Shown here piece by piece: positions 41,985-47,354 of a DNA stretch of 47,776 nucleotides. The DNA is from a virus: positions 1 to 47,776 of the IMG/VR virus record IMGVR_UViG_3300044846_002624; one strand, written 5' to 3'. The stretch's first letter is position 1. Each line of letters begins with the position of its first letter. Below the pieces are notes generated by a model. The model did not search any database. It was given only the letters and a program-made list of their open reading frames with translations, and was not told where the DNA came from. The position numbers and the translations under genes were made by a program.

Positions 41985-42029
41985 ATGGATTGCAATTGTG
42001 GCGACTGCCAGTGCGGAACCAATAAGTAA
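41985..42029 (+). CDS. 14-residue cysteine-rich peptide after the RNR gene
   Basis: MDCNCGDCQCGTNK, four Cys in 14 residues (CxCxxCxC). AGGAGG (41975-41980), the best ribosome site nearby, overlaps the RNR stop and lies 4 nt before this ATG. The stop is followed within 6 nt by a UUCG-capped terminator, so the mRNA seems built to include it. The spacing suits metal or disulfide chemistry. It could be a thiol partner of the reductase, a metallopeptide, or a leader remnant. Expression is unproven. Confidence 0.6.
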   Translation: MDCNCGDCQCGTNK

Positions 42030-42030
42030 G

Positions 42031-42062
42031 AAAAGCCACCCTTCGGGGTGGCATTTCTTTTG
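42031..42062 (+). terminator. rho-independent terminator with UUCG loop
   Basis: GCCACCC (42035-42041), loop TTCG, GGGTGGC (42046-42052), then ATTTCTTTT. C(UUCG)G tetraloops are extra stable. Ends the RNR transcript. Confidence 0.92.
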
Positions 42063-42068
42063 TATGAT
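42063..42068 (+). promoter_or_regulatory. -10 box of a probable leaderless promoter (FmdB-like gene)
   Basis: TATGAT, then ATAAAT (6 nt), then ATG 42075. It overlaps the U-tract end of the preceding terminator. Confidence 0.6.
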
Positions 42069-42074
42069 ATAAAT

Positions 42075-42260
42075 ATGCCTACTTATGAGTATAAATGTGA
42101 AAAAAATTCAGAGCACAAGTACGTCGAAATTCGTGGAATTAACGACGAGCAAGTTAAAAAAACTTGCGGAGAAAGGGGTTGCAATGGTAAACTTCTTAGA
42201 GTGTTCAGTGCACCACCAGTGACTTTTAAGGGAACAGGTTTTCACTCAACGTCCATCTAA
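42075..42260 (+). CDS. FmdB-like zinc ribbon protein
   Basis: 61 residues: MPTYEYKCEKNSEHKYVEI, Cys31 and Cys36 (KKTCGERGCNGKLLRV), and FSAPPVTFKGTGFHSTS, the FmdB family signature. The first knuckle is altered: only Cys8 with His14 instead of the usual CxxCGH. ATG 42075 is chosen over 42048 because it gives the family's invariant MPTYEY start and lies 6 nt after a -10 box. Probably a small regulator or metal-binding accessory. Confidence 0.85.
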   Translation: MPTYEYKCEKNSEHKYVEIRGINDEQVKKTCGERGCNGKLLRVFSAPPVTFKGTGFHSTSI

Positions 42261-42280
42261 ATTAAATAGAAAGAGTTGAC

Positions 42281-42610
42281 TTGGCTCAGAAGTACGAAAG
42301 ATTAGTTCCCGAATTTTTATTAACAGGTGAGACTCCAGCTTGCGCCGAGGTAGACCCTGACGCTTTTTTCCCAAAAGAAATAGAGTTAAACGGAGAACTT
42401 GTTCCTAGTTCTAAATACGAAAATGAGTCTGGTGCTAAAAAAGTTTGCTCTGATTGTACATATAAGTTGGAATGTTTACTTTTTGCTATAAAAACTAATC
42501 CAATTGGAATTTGGGGAGGCACTACAGAAGCTGAGCGTGCACAAATTCGTAGAGGCAGAGGCGCTAAGTTAAGAAAAAATTTAGGAATCACTCCAGTAAT
42601 TAAAAAATAG
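42281..42610 (+). CDS. WhiB-like transcription factor
   Basis: 109 residues. Cys21, Cys56, Cys59 and Cys65 and the turn GIWGG (76-80) define a Wbl protein with a probable [4Fe-4S] cluster; the basic tail RRGRGAKLRKN would contact DNA. Single-domain, unlike the fused WhiB at 6575. The TTG start is preceded by AAAGAG. Phage Wbl proteins alter host sigma-factor output; the targets here are unknown. Confidence 0.88.
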   Translation: MAQKYERLVPEFLLTGETPACAEVDPDAFFPKEIELNGELVPSSKYENESGAKKVCSDCTYKLECLLFAIKTNPIGIWGGTTEAERAQIRRGRGAKLRKNLGITPVIKK

Positions 42611-42689
42611 GGTTCTCCATTTTAAGATAAAATAGAAATAGCCTGGGAGAGAGGCGACTTATAATCGCATCTAACCCTAGGGAGAATCC

Positions 42690-43064
42690 ATGAAGATTTT
42701 CAAAGAAGTATCAAAAAGAACAATCGCTCTTATTATTCTTAAAATAAGTGCAACGTTGGCTGGTGGTAGCATCGCTGGAGTTGAGCTCTGGCAGGCAGCT
42801 ATGCTTGCAGCCTTTATTGGAGTAATGGATGTGGCAGAAAGTTTGTCACGTTCTTACGTAGTAGATGGCAACCTGACAATGTCAGAAATTAATCGCTCTT
42901 TTGCTAGCTCGGCTGAGGCAGAGCTTGTTGACGATGGCCAGACTAAGTCAGCCGATGAGGAACTTGCGGAATCGCAGGAACTTTTAAACTCCTTTACTGA
43001 GGACTCAGAAGACGCTGTGGGTGCCGACTTTGACGATGATGAATATGAAGAAGACAATCGTTAA
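42690..43064 (+). CDS. holin-like small membrane protein with acidic tail
   Basis: 124 residues. A basic N-terminus (MKIFKEVSKR), two hydrophobic helices at about 11-30 and 33-50 (IALIILKISATLAGGSIAG, LWQAAMLAAFIGVMDVA), then a long Asp/Glu-rich tail. Small size and topology resemble phage holins, but the acidic tail is unlike the basic tails of classical holins. AGGGAGAA serves as ribosome site. No endolysin is adjacent, so the lysis role is only inferred. Confidence 0.6.
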   Translation: MKIFKEVSKRTIALIILKISATLAGGSIAGVELWQAAMLAAFIGVMDVAESLSRSYVVDGNLTMSEINRSFASSAEAELVDDGQTKSADEELAESQELLNSFTEDSEDAVGADFDDDEYEEDNR

Positions 43065-43081
43065 GTAAGTAAAAGCAACAG

Positions 43082-43116
43082 AAAACCCCCGCTGGGATGG
43101 CGGGGGTTTTTCTTTT
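43082..43116 (+). terminator. bidirectional rho-independent terminator
   Basis: CCCCCGC (43086-43092), 7-nt loop, GCGGGGG (43100-43106), then TTTTTCTTTT. AAAA precedes the stem, so it can also serve the convergent leftward HTH gene. Confidence 0.92.
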
Positions 43117-43121
43117 AGCTA

Positions 43122-43583
43122 TTATTTGCTAGACATTTTTGTTCTAGCCACTCCGTAGTAGAGGGGGTTAGAGGAGCTCAATCCTAATGCTTTTGCAAGC
43201 TTATTTAATGAGATTTTGTTGTCCTCATACTCGTGCCTCAGTGCTTCGTGATAGGCAGAAACTCCAGCCTGCTTTGCGCTCTTAATTCTCTCTGCAGCCT
43301 TTTGAATCTCTTCAGGGGTGGCTTTACTTCTAATTCTTGAGGCATTAGCTGGAACGCTATAGGTTGTTACTCTACGCCTAACTCCAGCATAAGTTACCTC
43401 TAAAGCTTTCGAGATTTTAAGCAGGCTTCCTCCCTGCTCGTAAAATTCCACTAATAGCTTTGTGTACTGTCTGCTGGCCTCATGTTGTGGGGATTCTGTT
43501 GCCCTAGAACCGTAGGCCTTTTTGGCTAAACCAAGCACTGGCTTAATTTTTGCCACATAGCTGTCTAGCAGTTTGTCTTCCAT
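43122..43583 (-). CDS. HTH DNA-binding protein, two predicted HTH units
   Basis: 153 residues. Two helix-turn-helix-like units: LLKISKALEVTYAGVRRRV (about 54-72) and ISLNKLAKALGLSSSNPLY (about 124-142), joined by a basic helical linker. No enzymatic domain. It has its own promoter (TTGCAA, 16 nt, TATAAT) and AAAGGA ribosome site. It is a candidate reader of the repeated motif in the right-hand region, by proximity only. Confidence 0.7.
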   Translation of the reverse strand: MEDKLLDSYVAKIKPVLGLAKKAYGSRATESPQHEASRQYTKLLVEFYEQGGSLLKISKALEVTYAGVRRRVTTYSVPANASRIRSKATPEEIQKAAERIKSAKQAGVSAYHEALRHEYEDNKISLNKLAKALGLSSSNPLYYGVARTKMSSK

Positions 43584-43610
43584 TTTTGTCCTTTCGTAGG
43601 TTGTAAATCT

Positions 43611-43638
43611 ATTATACAGAAACTGCCTGTATTTGCAA
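43611..43638 (-). promoter_or_regulatory. promoter of the HTH gene
   Basis: Minus strand: TTGCAA (43633-43638), 16-nt spacer, TATAAT (43611-43616). The divergent 157-bp region also holds TAAAGT at about 43712 facing right for the next gene. Confidence 0.65.
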
Positions 43639-43740
43639 ATCTTTTATACAACTTGTTTATGCTATCACTAGATACAATAAAATGCAAACTTTATTTTTGA
43701 CTAATATTTGCTAAAGTAGAAGCCTAAAGAAAGAATAAAA

Positions 43741-44022
43741 ATGTCAGAAAATACCGCCCCTGAGGCCACCACCGCCTTTAAAGTCAGATGCGAAATTTTA
43801 GGCGAGCTTTGGCTGTCTTACAGAGAAGACGAAGAATACAAAGACTTTGTTGAATACAACGACTTGGGGTTGCCTTTAGCCTATGCGATAGCTGGAGGGA
43901 TAGTAGAGTCTAGCCCGATGGCGGAAGGTTATATAAATGAAAGCTGGGAGATGCTTTTAACTGGTTTAGAAGTAGAAGACTCAGGTTTTGACTCTATTAA
44001 TGAACTTTTAGAGCTTGACTAA
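43741..44022 (+). CDS. acidic hypothetical phage protein
   Basis: 93 residues, not recognised as a family. Acidic, with LGELWLSYREDEEYKDFVEY and GLPLAYAIAGGIVESSPMAE as the best-defined helices. The ribosome site is a purine tract (AAAGAAAGAAT). Its stop codon is inside the palindrome GACTAATAATTAGTC shared with the convergent gene. Confidence 0.6.
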   Translation: MSENTAPEATTAFKVRCEILGELWLSYREDEEYKDFVEYNDLGLPLAYAIAGGIVESSPMAEGYINESWEMLLTGLEVEDSGFDSINELLELD

Positions 44023-44031
44023 TAATTAGTC
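44017..44031. other. 15-bp palindrome at converging stop codons
   Basis: GACTAAT-A-ATTAGTC, perfect 7-bp arms around one base. It contains the stop of the rightward gene and abuts the stop of the leftward gene. Too AT-rich for a strong terminator; possible protein-binding site or weak bidirectional terminator. Confidence 0.45.
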
Positions 44032-45099
44032 TTACTCTGTTATGGGTCCGCCCACAGCCCAAGCGTTGCAAGTTCTAGATGCGGCGCACTTAAAGTCCAA
44101 AGCTTCGCAGTATCCCAACTCCGCTTGGTCAATAGCGGAGTCTGCATCCTCTGCACTTGAGCCACCCTGCTCTATGCCACTAGAAATACATTCCAACATT
44201 TTAGGTGTCTTAACAAAGAAAACACAGTTGCCACAAACGCTTGTTTTAGCTTCTTCAGGTGATGTTTTCCAACGGTCTGCTTTATCTGCCCAGAACTCTT
44301 CATTTGGTTCTTTGGGATTTAAAGGTCCGTACCCGACGTTGTCAATGGCGTTCTGACGGTTTTCTAAGTTTAGTTGAATGTCTTGAGTTGCTGGTGGGCA
44401 GTCTTCTACGTTTAACGCTGCAACAAGAGAAGCCATTAGAGGACTAAGACTTGAAGCTTCACTGTGCCTTGGGTGCATTCTAGGCAACAAGTCATTATCA
44501 GTAGTGTACTTAGGGTTAGTTGGCTTTCCAGACTTGACCAACTTTAAGAAAGCATTTACACGAGCCATTGCCCAAGAGTTTCTATTTTGGTCTGGACGGT
44601 GAGAGGTTGAGAAAGCTCCAGCGCCTCTTCTGTAGACAGCTTTAAGCTTTGCAAGAGTTACCTTGCGTCCGTTAGGTGCCTTCTCGTTGTGGTCTTTAAC
44701 TTTCTTTTCTAAAGCTTTGGTAATTGAGGCTGTGAACTCTACGCTCTTACCAGTTTTTGCTGAGCCCTTAGGGTTTTTGTCAGAGCCCTTGATTTGGTCT
44801 TTCTTTGGGGCTGGCTTTGAGCCAGCTGTAGCAGTAACTGCACCATCTGGCAAAACAGCAAACCTACAAAGTCCACCATCCTCTACTTCTGCTGTGATAA
44901 TCTGACAGCCGTTAGGAGCGTTAAAAAATACGCAGTTTCCGCACTTTACGCCAATCTTGGCGTTATCTTCGTTTTCTGATGCTGGAGTGTAGCCTGCCCA
45001 AACACCAGTGTTGTCAGAGTTGAACTTTCCATACTTCTTAGTAATAAGTAGTAGGGCGTCTGCTAAAGCTTTTTCTTCTGGGATTAGGTTAGATTCCAT
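44032..45099 (-). CDS. phage protein with two HiPIP-like Cys clusters and a DUF5824-like domain
   Basis: 355 residues. Cys cluster 1: VKCGNCVFFNAPNGCQII then GGLCRF (about 53-80). Central domain: VTLAKLKAVYRRGAGAFSTS and NSWAMARVNAFLKLVKSGK, then DNDLLP, resembling DUF5824. Cys cluster 2: VCGNCVFF then LECI and GYCEALDFKC. The duplicated CGNCVFF clusters resemble high-potential iron-sulfur or zinc sites. A Lys-rich linker joins the parts. Such proteins often accompany head genes in phages, but head genes are not visible here. The ATG lies 6 nt after TAAAAT with no Shine-Dalgarno. Confidence 0.65.
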   Translation of the reverse strand: MESNLIPEEKALADALLLITKKYGKFNSDNTGVWAGYTPASENEDNAKIGVKCGNCVFFNAPNGCQIITAEVEDGGLCRFAVLPDGAVTATAGSKPAPKKDQIKGSDKNPKGSAKTGKSVEFTASITKALEKKVKDHNEKAPNGRKVTLAKLKAVYRRGAGAFSTSHRPDQNRNSWAMARVNAFLKLVKSGKPTNPKYTTDNDLLPRMHPRHSEASSLSPLMASLVAALNVEDCPPATQDIQLNLENRQNAIDNVGYGPLNPKEPNEEFWADKADRWKTSPEEAKTSVCGNCVFFVKTPKMLECISSGIEQGGSSAEDADSAIDQAELGYCEALDFKCAASRTCNAWAVGGPITE

Positions 45100-45105
45100 A
45101 AGCTA

Positions 45106-45111
45106 ATTTTA
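45106..45111 (-). promoter_or_regulatory. -10 box of a probable leaderless promoter
   Basis: Minus-strand TAAAAT, then TAGCTT (6 nt), then ATG 45099. Confidence 0.55.
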
Positions 45112-45196
45112 CACTTATCAAGCTTTGGTGATTTAAATAGCTGTACGCCGTTGTGGTGTAAAGTATGAGCATAAGCCAAACAAAAAGGAACTAACA

Positions 45197-45412
45197 ATGG
45201 AACTATGGTCATGGGGCCTGACTGCTATCGGAATAGCAGGCATCTTTGTTGTTGGTCAGAAAACCCCTTGGGGTTGGTGGGTACTGCTATTTAATGAATG
45301 TCTTTGGATTATCTACGCTATCCAGACTGAGCAGTACGGGTTTATAGTTGCTGCAATTGCTTACGCCATAGTTTACGTAAAGTCATACTTAAGCTGGAAT
45401 TCAAAGGCTTAG
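45197..45412 (+). CDS. small three-helix membrane protein
   Basis: 71 residues with hydrophobic segments at about 4-20, 26-44 and 48-64 (LTAIGIAGIFVVG, WWVLLFNECLWIIYAI, FIVAAIAYAIVYV). Trp/Tyr-rich, resembling half of a PnuC-type transporter or small phage membrane proteins. AAGGA precedes the ATG; a TGTAAAGTA word lies about 32 nt upstream. No function assigned. Confidence 0.65.
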   Translation: MELWSWGLTAIGIAGIFVVGQKTPWGWWVLLFNECLWIIYAIQTEQYGFIVAAIAYAIVYVKSYLSWNSKA

Positions 45413-45549
45413 TCCCTTAAACAGGCCGTATCAAGGCCTTCCATACAAAACTTTGTATAAATTTAAACTTAAGAGTATACGCAAATGTGTGTACAAAAGT
45501 AGTACATTATTATAGAACTTTTAAAGACACGCCTAGTAAACCGCATAAC
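45413..45549. other. non-coding region with palindromes before the early-type genes
   Basis: AT-rich. It contains a GGCC...GGCC pair, the inverted repeat ATACAAA-ac-TTTGTAT (45443-45458), and GTAC repeats near 45494-45510. No convincing ORF. Candidate regulatory or origin-like region. Confidence 0.4.
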
Positions 45550-45578
45550 TTGACATTGTCGACGTCCTTAGATACCTT
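45550..45578 (+). promoter_or_regulatory. promoter with GTCGACGTCC operator-like spacer
   Basis: TTGACA (45550-45555), a 17-nt spacer and TACCTT (45573-45578), then 6 nt to the ATG at 45585 (leaderless layout). The spacer holds GTCGACGTCCTTAG starting 2 nt after the -35 box. Confidence 0.7.
45558..45573 (+). repeat. GTCGACGTCC motif, copy 1 (non-coding)
   Basis: GTCGACGTCCTTAGAT between the -35 and -10 boxes. The only copy outside a coding frame. Confidence 0.7.
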
Positions 45579-45584
45579 GTGCTT

Positions 45585-46052
45585 ATGAATTCAAAAGACA
45601 AAATTAAAATAGCCCACATCCAAGAGAACCTTGAGGCAGTCATAGAAACCAACCTCCAAAGCATGGAGGTTGCTTCTTCTATACTCAAGCCGTTTGGAGA
45701 TGGCAACTTAAAAGTAAACGAAACTAGGTTTGACCAAACTTTCTTTGGTAAGAGGTTTTCGTGGATGGGTGGAGTAGATGATTACTTAAAGCACCTACCT
45801 AAATTTGACCCCCACATAGACCCGCTAAATCCAAAGTCTATGGCAATTATGCTTAGGAACCCTATGGAAATTCTTTGCATGGATTGCTCCTCTGCGGTGG
45901 CTGAAGAGCAGGCTAATCAGTTTCCTGACAGCTGTGACAACTGTTTTAAGACTGGATTAGTTGATTTCCACGAAGTAGTAGTTGCAGCTGGTCCTTTCCT
46001 TATTGCTGGAAATGTTTGCGAGGATTGTGCCAAAAGGCAGAGTCTGACCTGA
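45585..46052 (+). CDS. hypothetical protein with three CxxC pairs
   Basis: 155 residues from ATG 45585. The N-terminal half is helical; the C-terminal half has CMDC (98-101), SCDNC (117-120) and VCEDC (145-148), a likely zinc-binding module. ATG 45585 is preferred over GTG 45579 because it lies 6 nt from the -10 box and its first codons look normal. Family not recognised; a regulatory or DNA-binding role is possible. Confidence 0.65.
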   Translation: MNSKDKIKIAHIQENLEAVIETNLQSMEVASSILKPFGDGNLKVNETRFDQTFFGKRFSWMGGVDDYLKHLPKFDPHIDPLNPKSMAIMLRNPMEILCMDCSSAVAEEQANQFPDSCDNCFKTGLVDFHEVVVAAGPFLIAGNVCEDCAKRQSLT

Positions 46053-46066
46053 CATTGACTATGTCA
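46050..46066 (+). promoter_or_regulatory. inverted repeat over the -35 box
   Basis: TGACAT-TGACT-ATGTCA, 6-bp arms, overlapping the -35 of the next promoter and the stop codon of the preceding gene. Operator candidate. Confidence 0.5.
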
Positions 46067-46083
46067 GTGGCTTGTTATACAAT
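46055..46083 (+). promoter_or_regulatory. sigma70-type promoter
   Basis: TTGACT (46055-46060), 17-nt spacer, TACAAT (46078-46083). Followed by AGGAAAG and the ATG at 46105. Confidence 0.72.
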
Positions 46084-46104
46084 AGAATTCTAAGAAAGGA
46101 AAGC

Positions 46105-46314
46105 ATGGCGTTCTTTGGATGGTGCATCACTAATCACCACTCCGACTGTATAGTCTCTTTTAGCGACAATACATGCAGTTGTGAATGCCATACTGGAAAA
46201 CTTGAAATCGTCGACGGCCCTAAGGAGGAATCAAATGTCAAAGAAGAAGCTGAGAGAAGCGGAGAACATACTCCTGAACAAGGGGTGGACAGTTCAGACG
46301 GAAATGCAGATTAA
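46105..46314 (+). CDS. Cys/His-rich small protein
   Basis: 69 residues. Cys7, His11, His12, Cys15, then Cys24, Cys26, Cys28, His29 (CSCECH) form a compact metal-binding head; residues 35-69 are acidic and probably disordered. AAGGAAAGC gives the ribosome site. It overlaps the next gene by 80 nt in another frame, and the repeat-motif copy 2 lies within it (reading VDGP). Confidence 0.7.
   Translation: MAFFGWCITNHHSDCIVSFSDNTCSCECHTGKLEIVDGPKEESNVKEEAERSGEHTPEQGVDSSDGNAD
46210..46225 (+). repeat. GTCGACGTCC motif, copy 2
   Basis: GTCGACGGCCCTAAGG, 2 nt after TTGAAA, the same offset as in copies 1 and 3. Its 3' end merges with the AGGAGG ribosome site of the gene at 46235. Confidence 0.65.
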
Positions 46315-46588
46315 TGGCAGAAACGTGGTTCCGGGCACAGAGTTAAAGATTAAGGGCGCAAGGGGTAGATACCGCTTTATAAAACATGTCAAGACTGAGA
46401 CCGCTGAGTGGATTGACGTTTGGGGTGGACCTAAGGGAGCTGAGAACTGGAGAAGCTATACCCTAGACATGGTTAAGACCGTACACGCCAAAAACTCCAC
46501 CGTAGCTAACTTAGCTAAGGAGTATAAGCAAAAGCTTAAGGACAAGAAGTCGGAACTTGACTCCGTCGACGTCCCTAATGTAGAATAG
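46235..46588 (+). CDS. small basic hypothetical protein
   Basis: 117 residues from ATG 46235: MSKKKLREAENILLNKGW, a middle strand region (NVVPGTELKIKGARGRYRFI, WIDVWGGPKGAENW) and a Lys-rich C-terminal helix. Basic and beta-rich, it could bind nucleic acid. ATG 46235 is chosen because AGGAGG lies 6 nt upstream. The first 80 nt overlap the previous gene. Copy 3 of the repeat motif encodes VDVP just before its end. Confidence 0.72.
   Translation: MSKKKLREAENILLNKGWTVQTEMQINGRNVVPGTELKIKGARGRYRFIKHVKTETAEWIDVWGGPKGAENWRSYTLDMVKTVHAKNSTVANLAKEYKQKLKDKKSELDSVDVPNVE
46557..46586 (+). promoter_or_regulatory. promoter with embedded motif copy 3
   Basis: TTGACT (46557-46562), 18-nt spacer, TAGAAT (46581-46586), at the end of the previous gene. 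The spacer contains GTCGACGTCCCTAATG, again 2 nt after the -35. The downstream gene has TAAGGAG at 46601-46607. Confidence 0.65.
46565..46580 (+). repeat. GTCGACGTCC motif, copy 3
   Basis: GTCGACGTCCCTAATG; in frame it reads VDVP in the basic protein. Lies between -35 and -10. Confidence 0.7.
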
Positions 46589-46612
46589 ACCAAAGTCACG
46601 TAAGGAGACAAA

Positions 46613-47242
46613 ATGACAACAGATGATAAAGATTATTTGGTTGAGGAAGATTACGATTTGGAGCCTGAGCTGGAAAAGCTAAACGGCACCCCTCCTCTAC
46701 CACCCTTAGCTTCGCCAGCTCCGCCGACGGCTCCTAAGTCATCGGCGTCGACGTTGGTATTGAAGCCAACAATTGAAGAAGAAAAGACAGAGCATAGGAG
46801 AGCTAGATTAAATCCAGACTCTATTCCTGTACTAGCAACTGCTGTTGTGCTGGTTGGTATCTTGATGGTCAGCTCTTTCGTTGTTTCTTTTAATGGTATT
46901 TATGATGTAAGTGCTTGGACTGGGTTGCCAGTGTTTTTGCAGTGGTTGCCAGCTTTGTTTATTGACGCTGCAATCTTGGCTTATACGATTGCGTTGGTTG
47001 TGTTTAAGGCTCGTGGTGAGTCGACAATTAGAACAGTGATTGCTCTTATTGCTTTTGCTGGTATCTCCGTAGTAGCTAACGTAGCCCACACTGTCTCTTT
47101 TTGGGAAGGCGAGCTCACAGACTTTAGGGCTTGGGTTGGTGTGCTTGTCACAGCTGCAGCTCCTGTTGCAGTTCTACTGGCCGCAGACGAAATTACAAAG
47201 CTAGCTTTCGAGGCACCAAAACCTAAACGTGCCAAAGCGTAG
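46613..47242 (+). CDS. DUF2637-like four-helix membrane protein
   Basis: 209 residues. An acidic/Pro-rich cytoplasmic N-terminus (about 1-65) then four hydrophobic segments: TAVVLVGILMVSSFVVSF, LPALFIDAAILAYTIALVV, VIALIAFAGISVVANVAHT and VGVLVTAAAPVAVLLAADE. The 'ANVAHT' and 'PVAVLLAADE' pattern resembles DUF2637 proteins of actinobacterial plasmids and phages. TAAGGAG precedes the ATG. A diverged GTCGACG word (46747) and GCCGACGGCTCCTAAG (46723) lie inside, out of its frame. Function unknown. Confidence 0.75.
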   Translation: MTTDDKDYLVEEDYDLEPELEKLNGTPPLPPLASPAPPTAPKSSASTLVLKPTIEEEKTEHRRARLNPDSIPVLATAVVLVGILMVSSFVVSFNGIYDVSAWTGLPVFLQWLPALFIDAAILAYTIALVVFKARGESTIRTVIALIAFAGISVVANVAHTVSFWEGELTDFRAWVGVLVTAAAPVAVLLAADEITKLAFEAPKPKRAKA

Positions 47243-47354
47243 AGGCTACCCATGTAGAAGGCATGGGATATTCTTTACTGGCAGTTACTGTAAAAAGTGC
47301 TACAACGAAAGGCGAGCTAAGGAAAGGACTTATCTCAATGCAAATAGACATTAG
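47229..47354 (+). CDS. 41-residue zinc-finger-like protein bridging two genes
   Basis: A GTG-initiated frame overlaps the end of the membrane-protein gene by 14 nt and the start of the GT25-like gene by 17 nt. It reads MPKRRGYPCRRHGIFFTG and then YCKKCYNERRAKERTYL: Cys9, His12, Cys21, Cys24 make a zinc-ribbon-like site followed by a basic helix. It fills an otherwise empty 95-bp gap. The ribosome site is weak (GAGG 14 nt upstream), so translation may depend on coupling to the upstream gene. Confidence 0.5.
   Translation: MPKRRGYPCRRHGIFFTGSYCKKCYNERRAKERTYLNANRH

Noticed and set aside
46723-46762. Two further copies of the GTCGAC motif in the membrane-protein gene
   Set aside because: GCCGACGGCTCCTAAG has an extra base and GTCGACGTTGG matches only in the first nine bases; kept as possible decayed copies but not counted.
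47263-47337. Longer GT25-like protein from ATG 47263
   Set aside because: In frame, but the added residues do not resemble the family N-terminus, AAGGA favours 47338, and another frame here encodes a zinc-finger-like protein.
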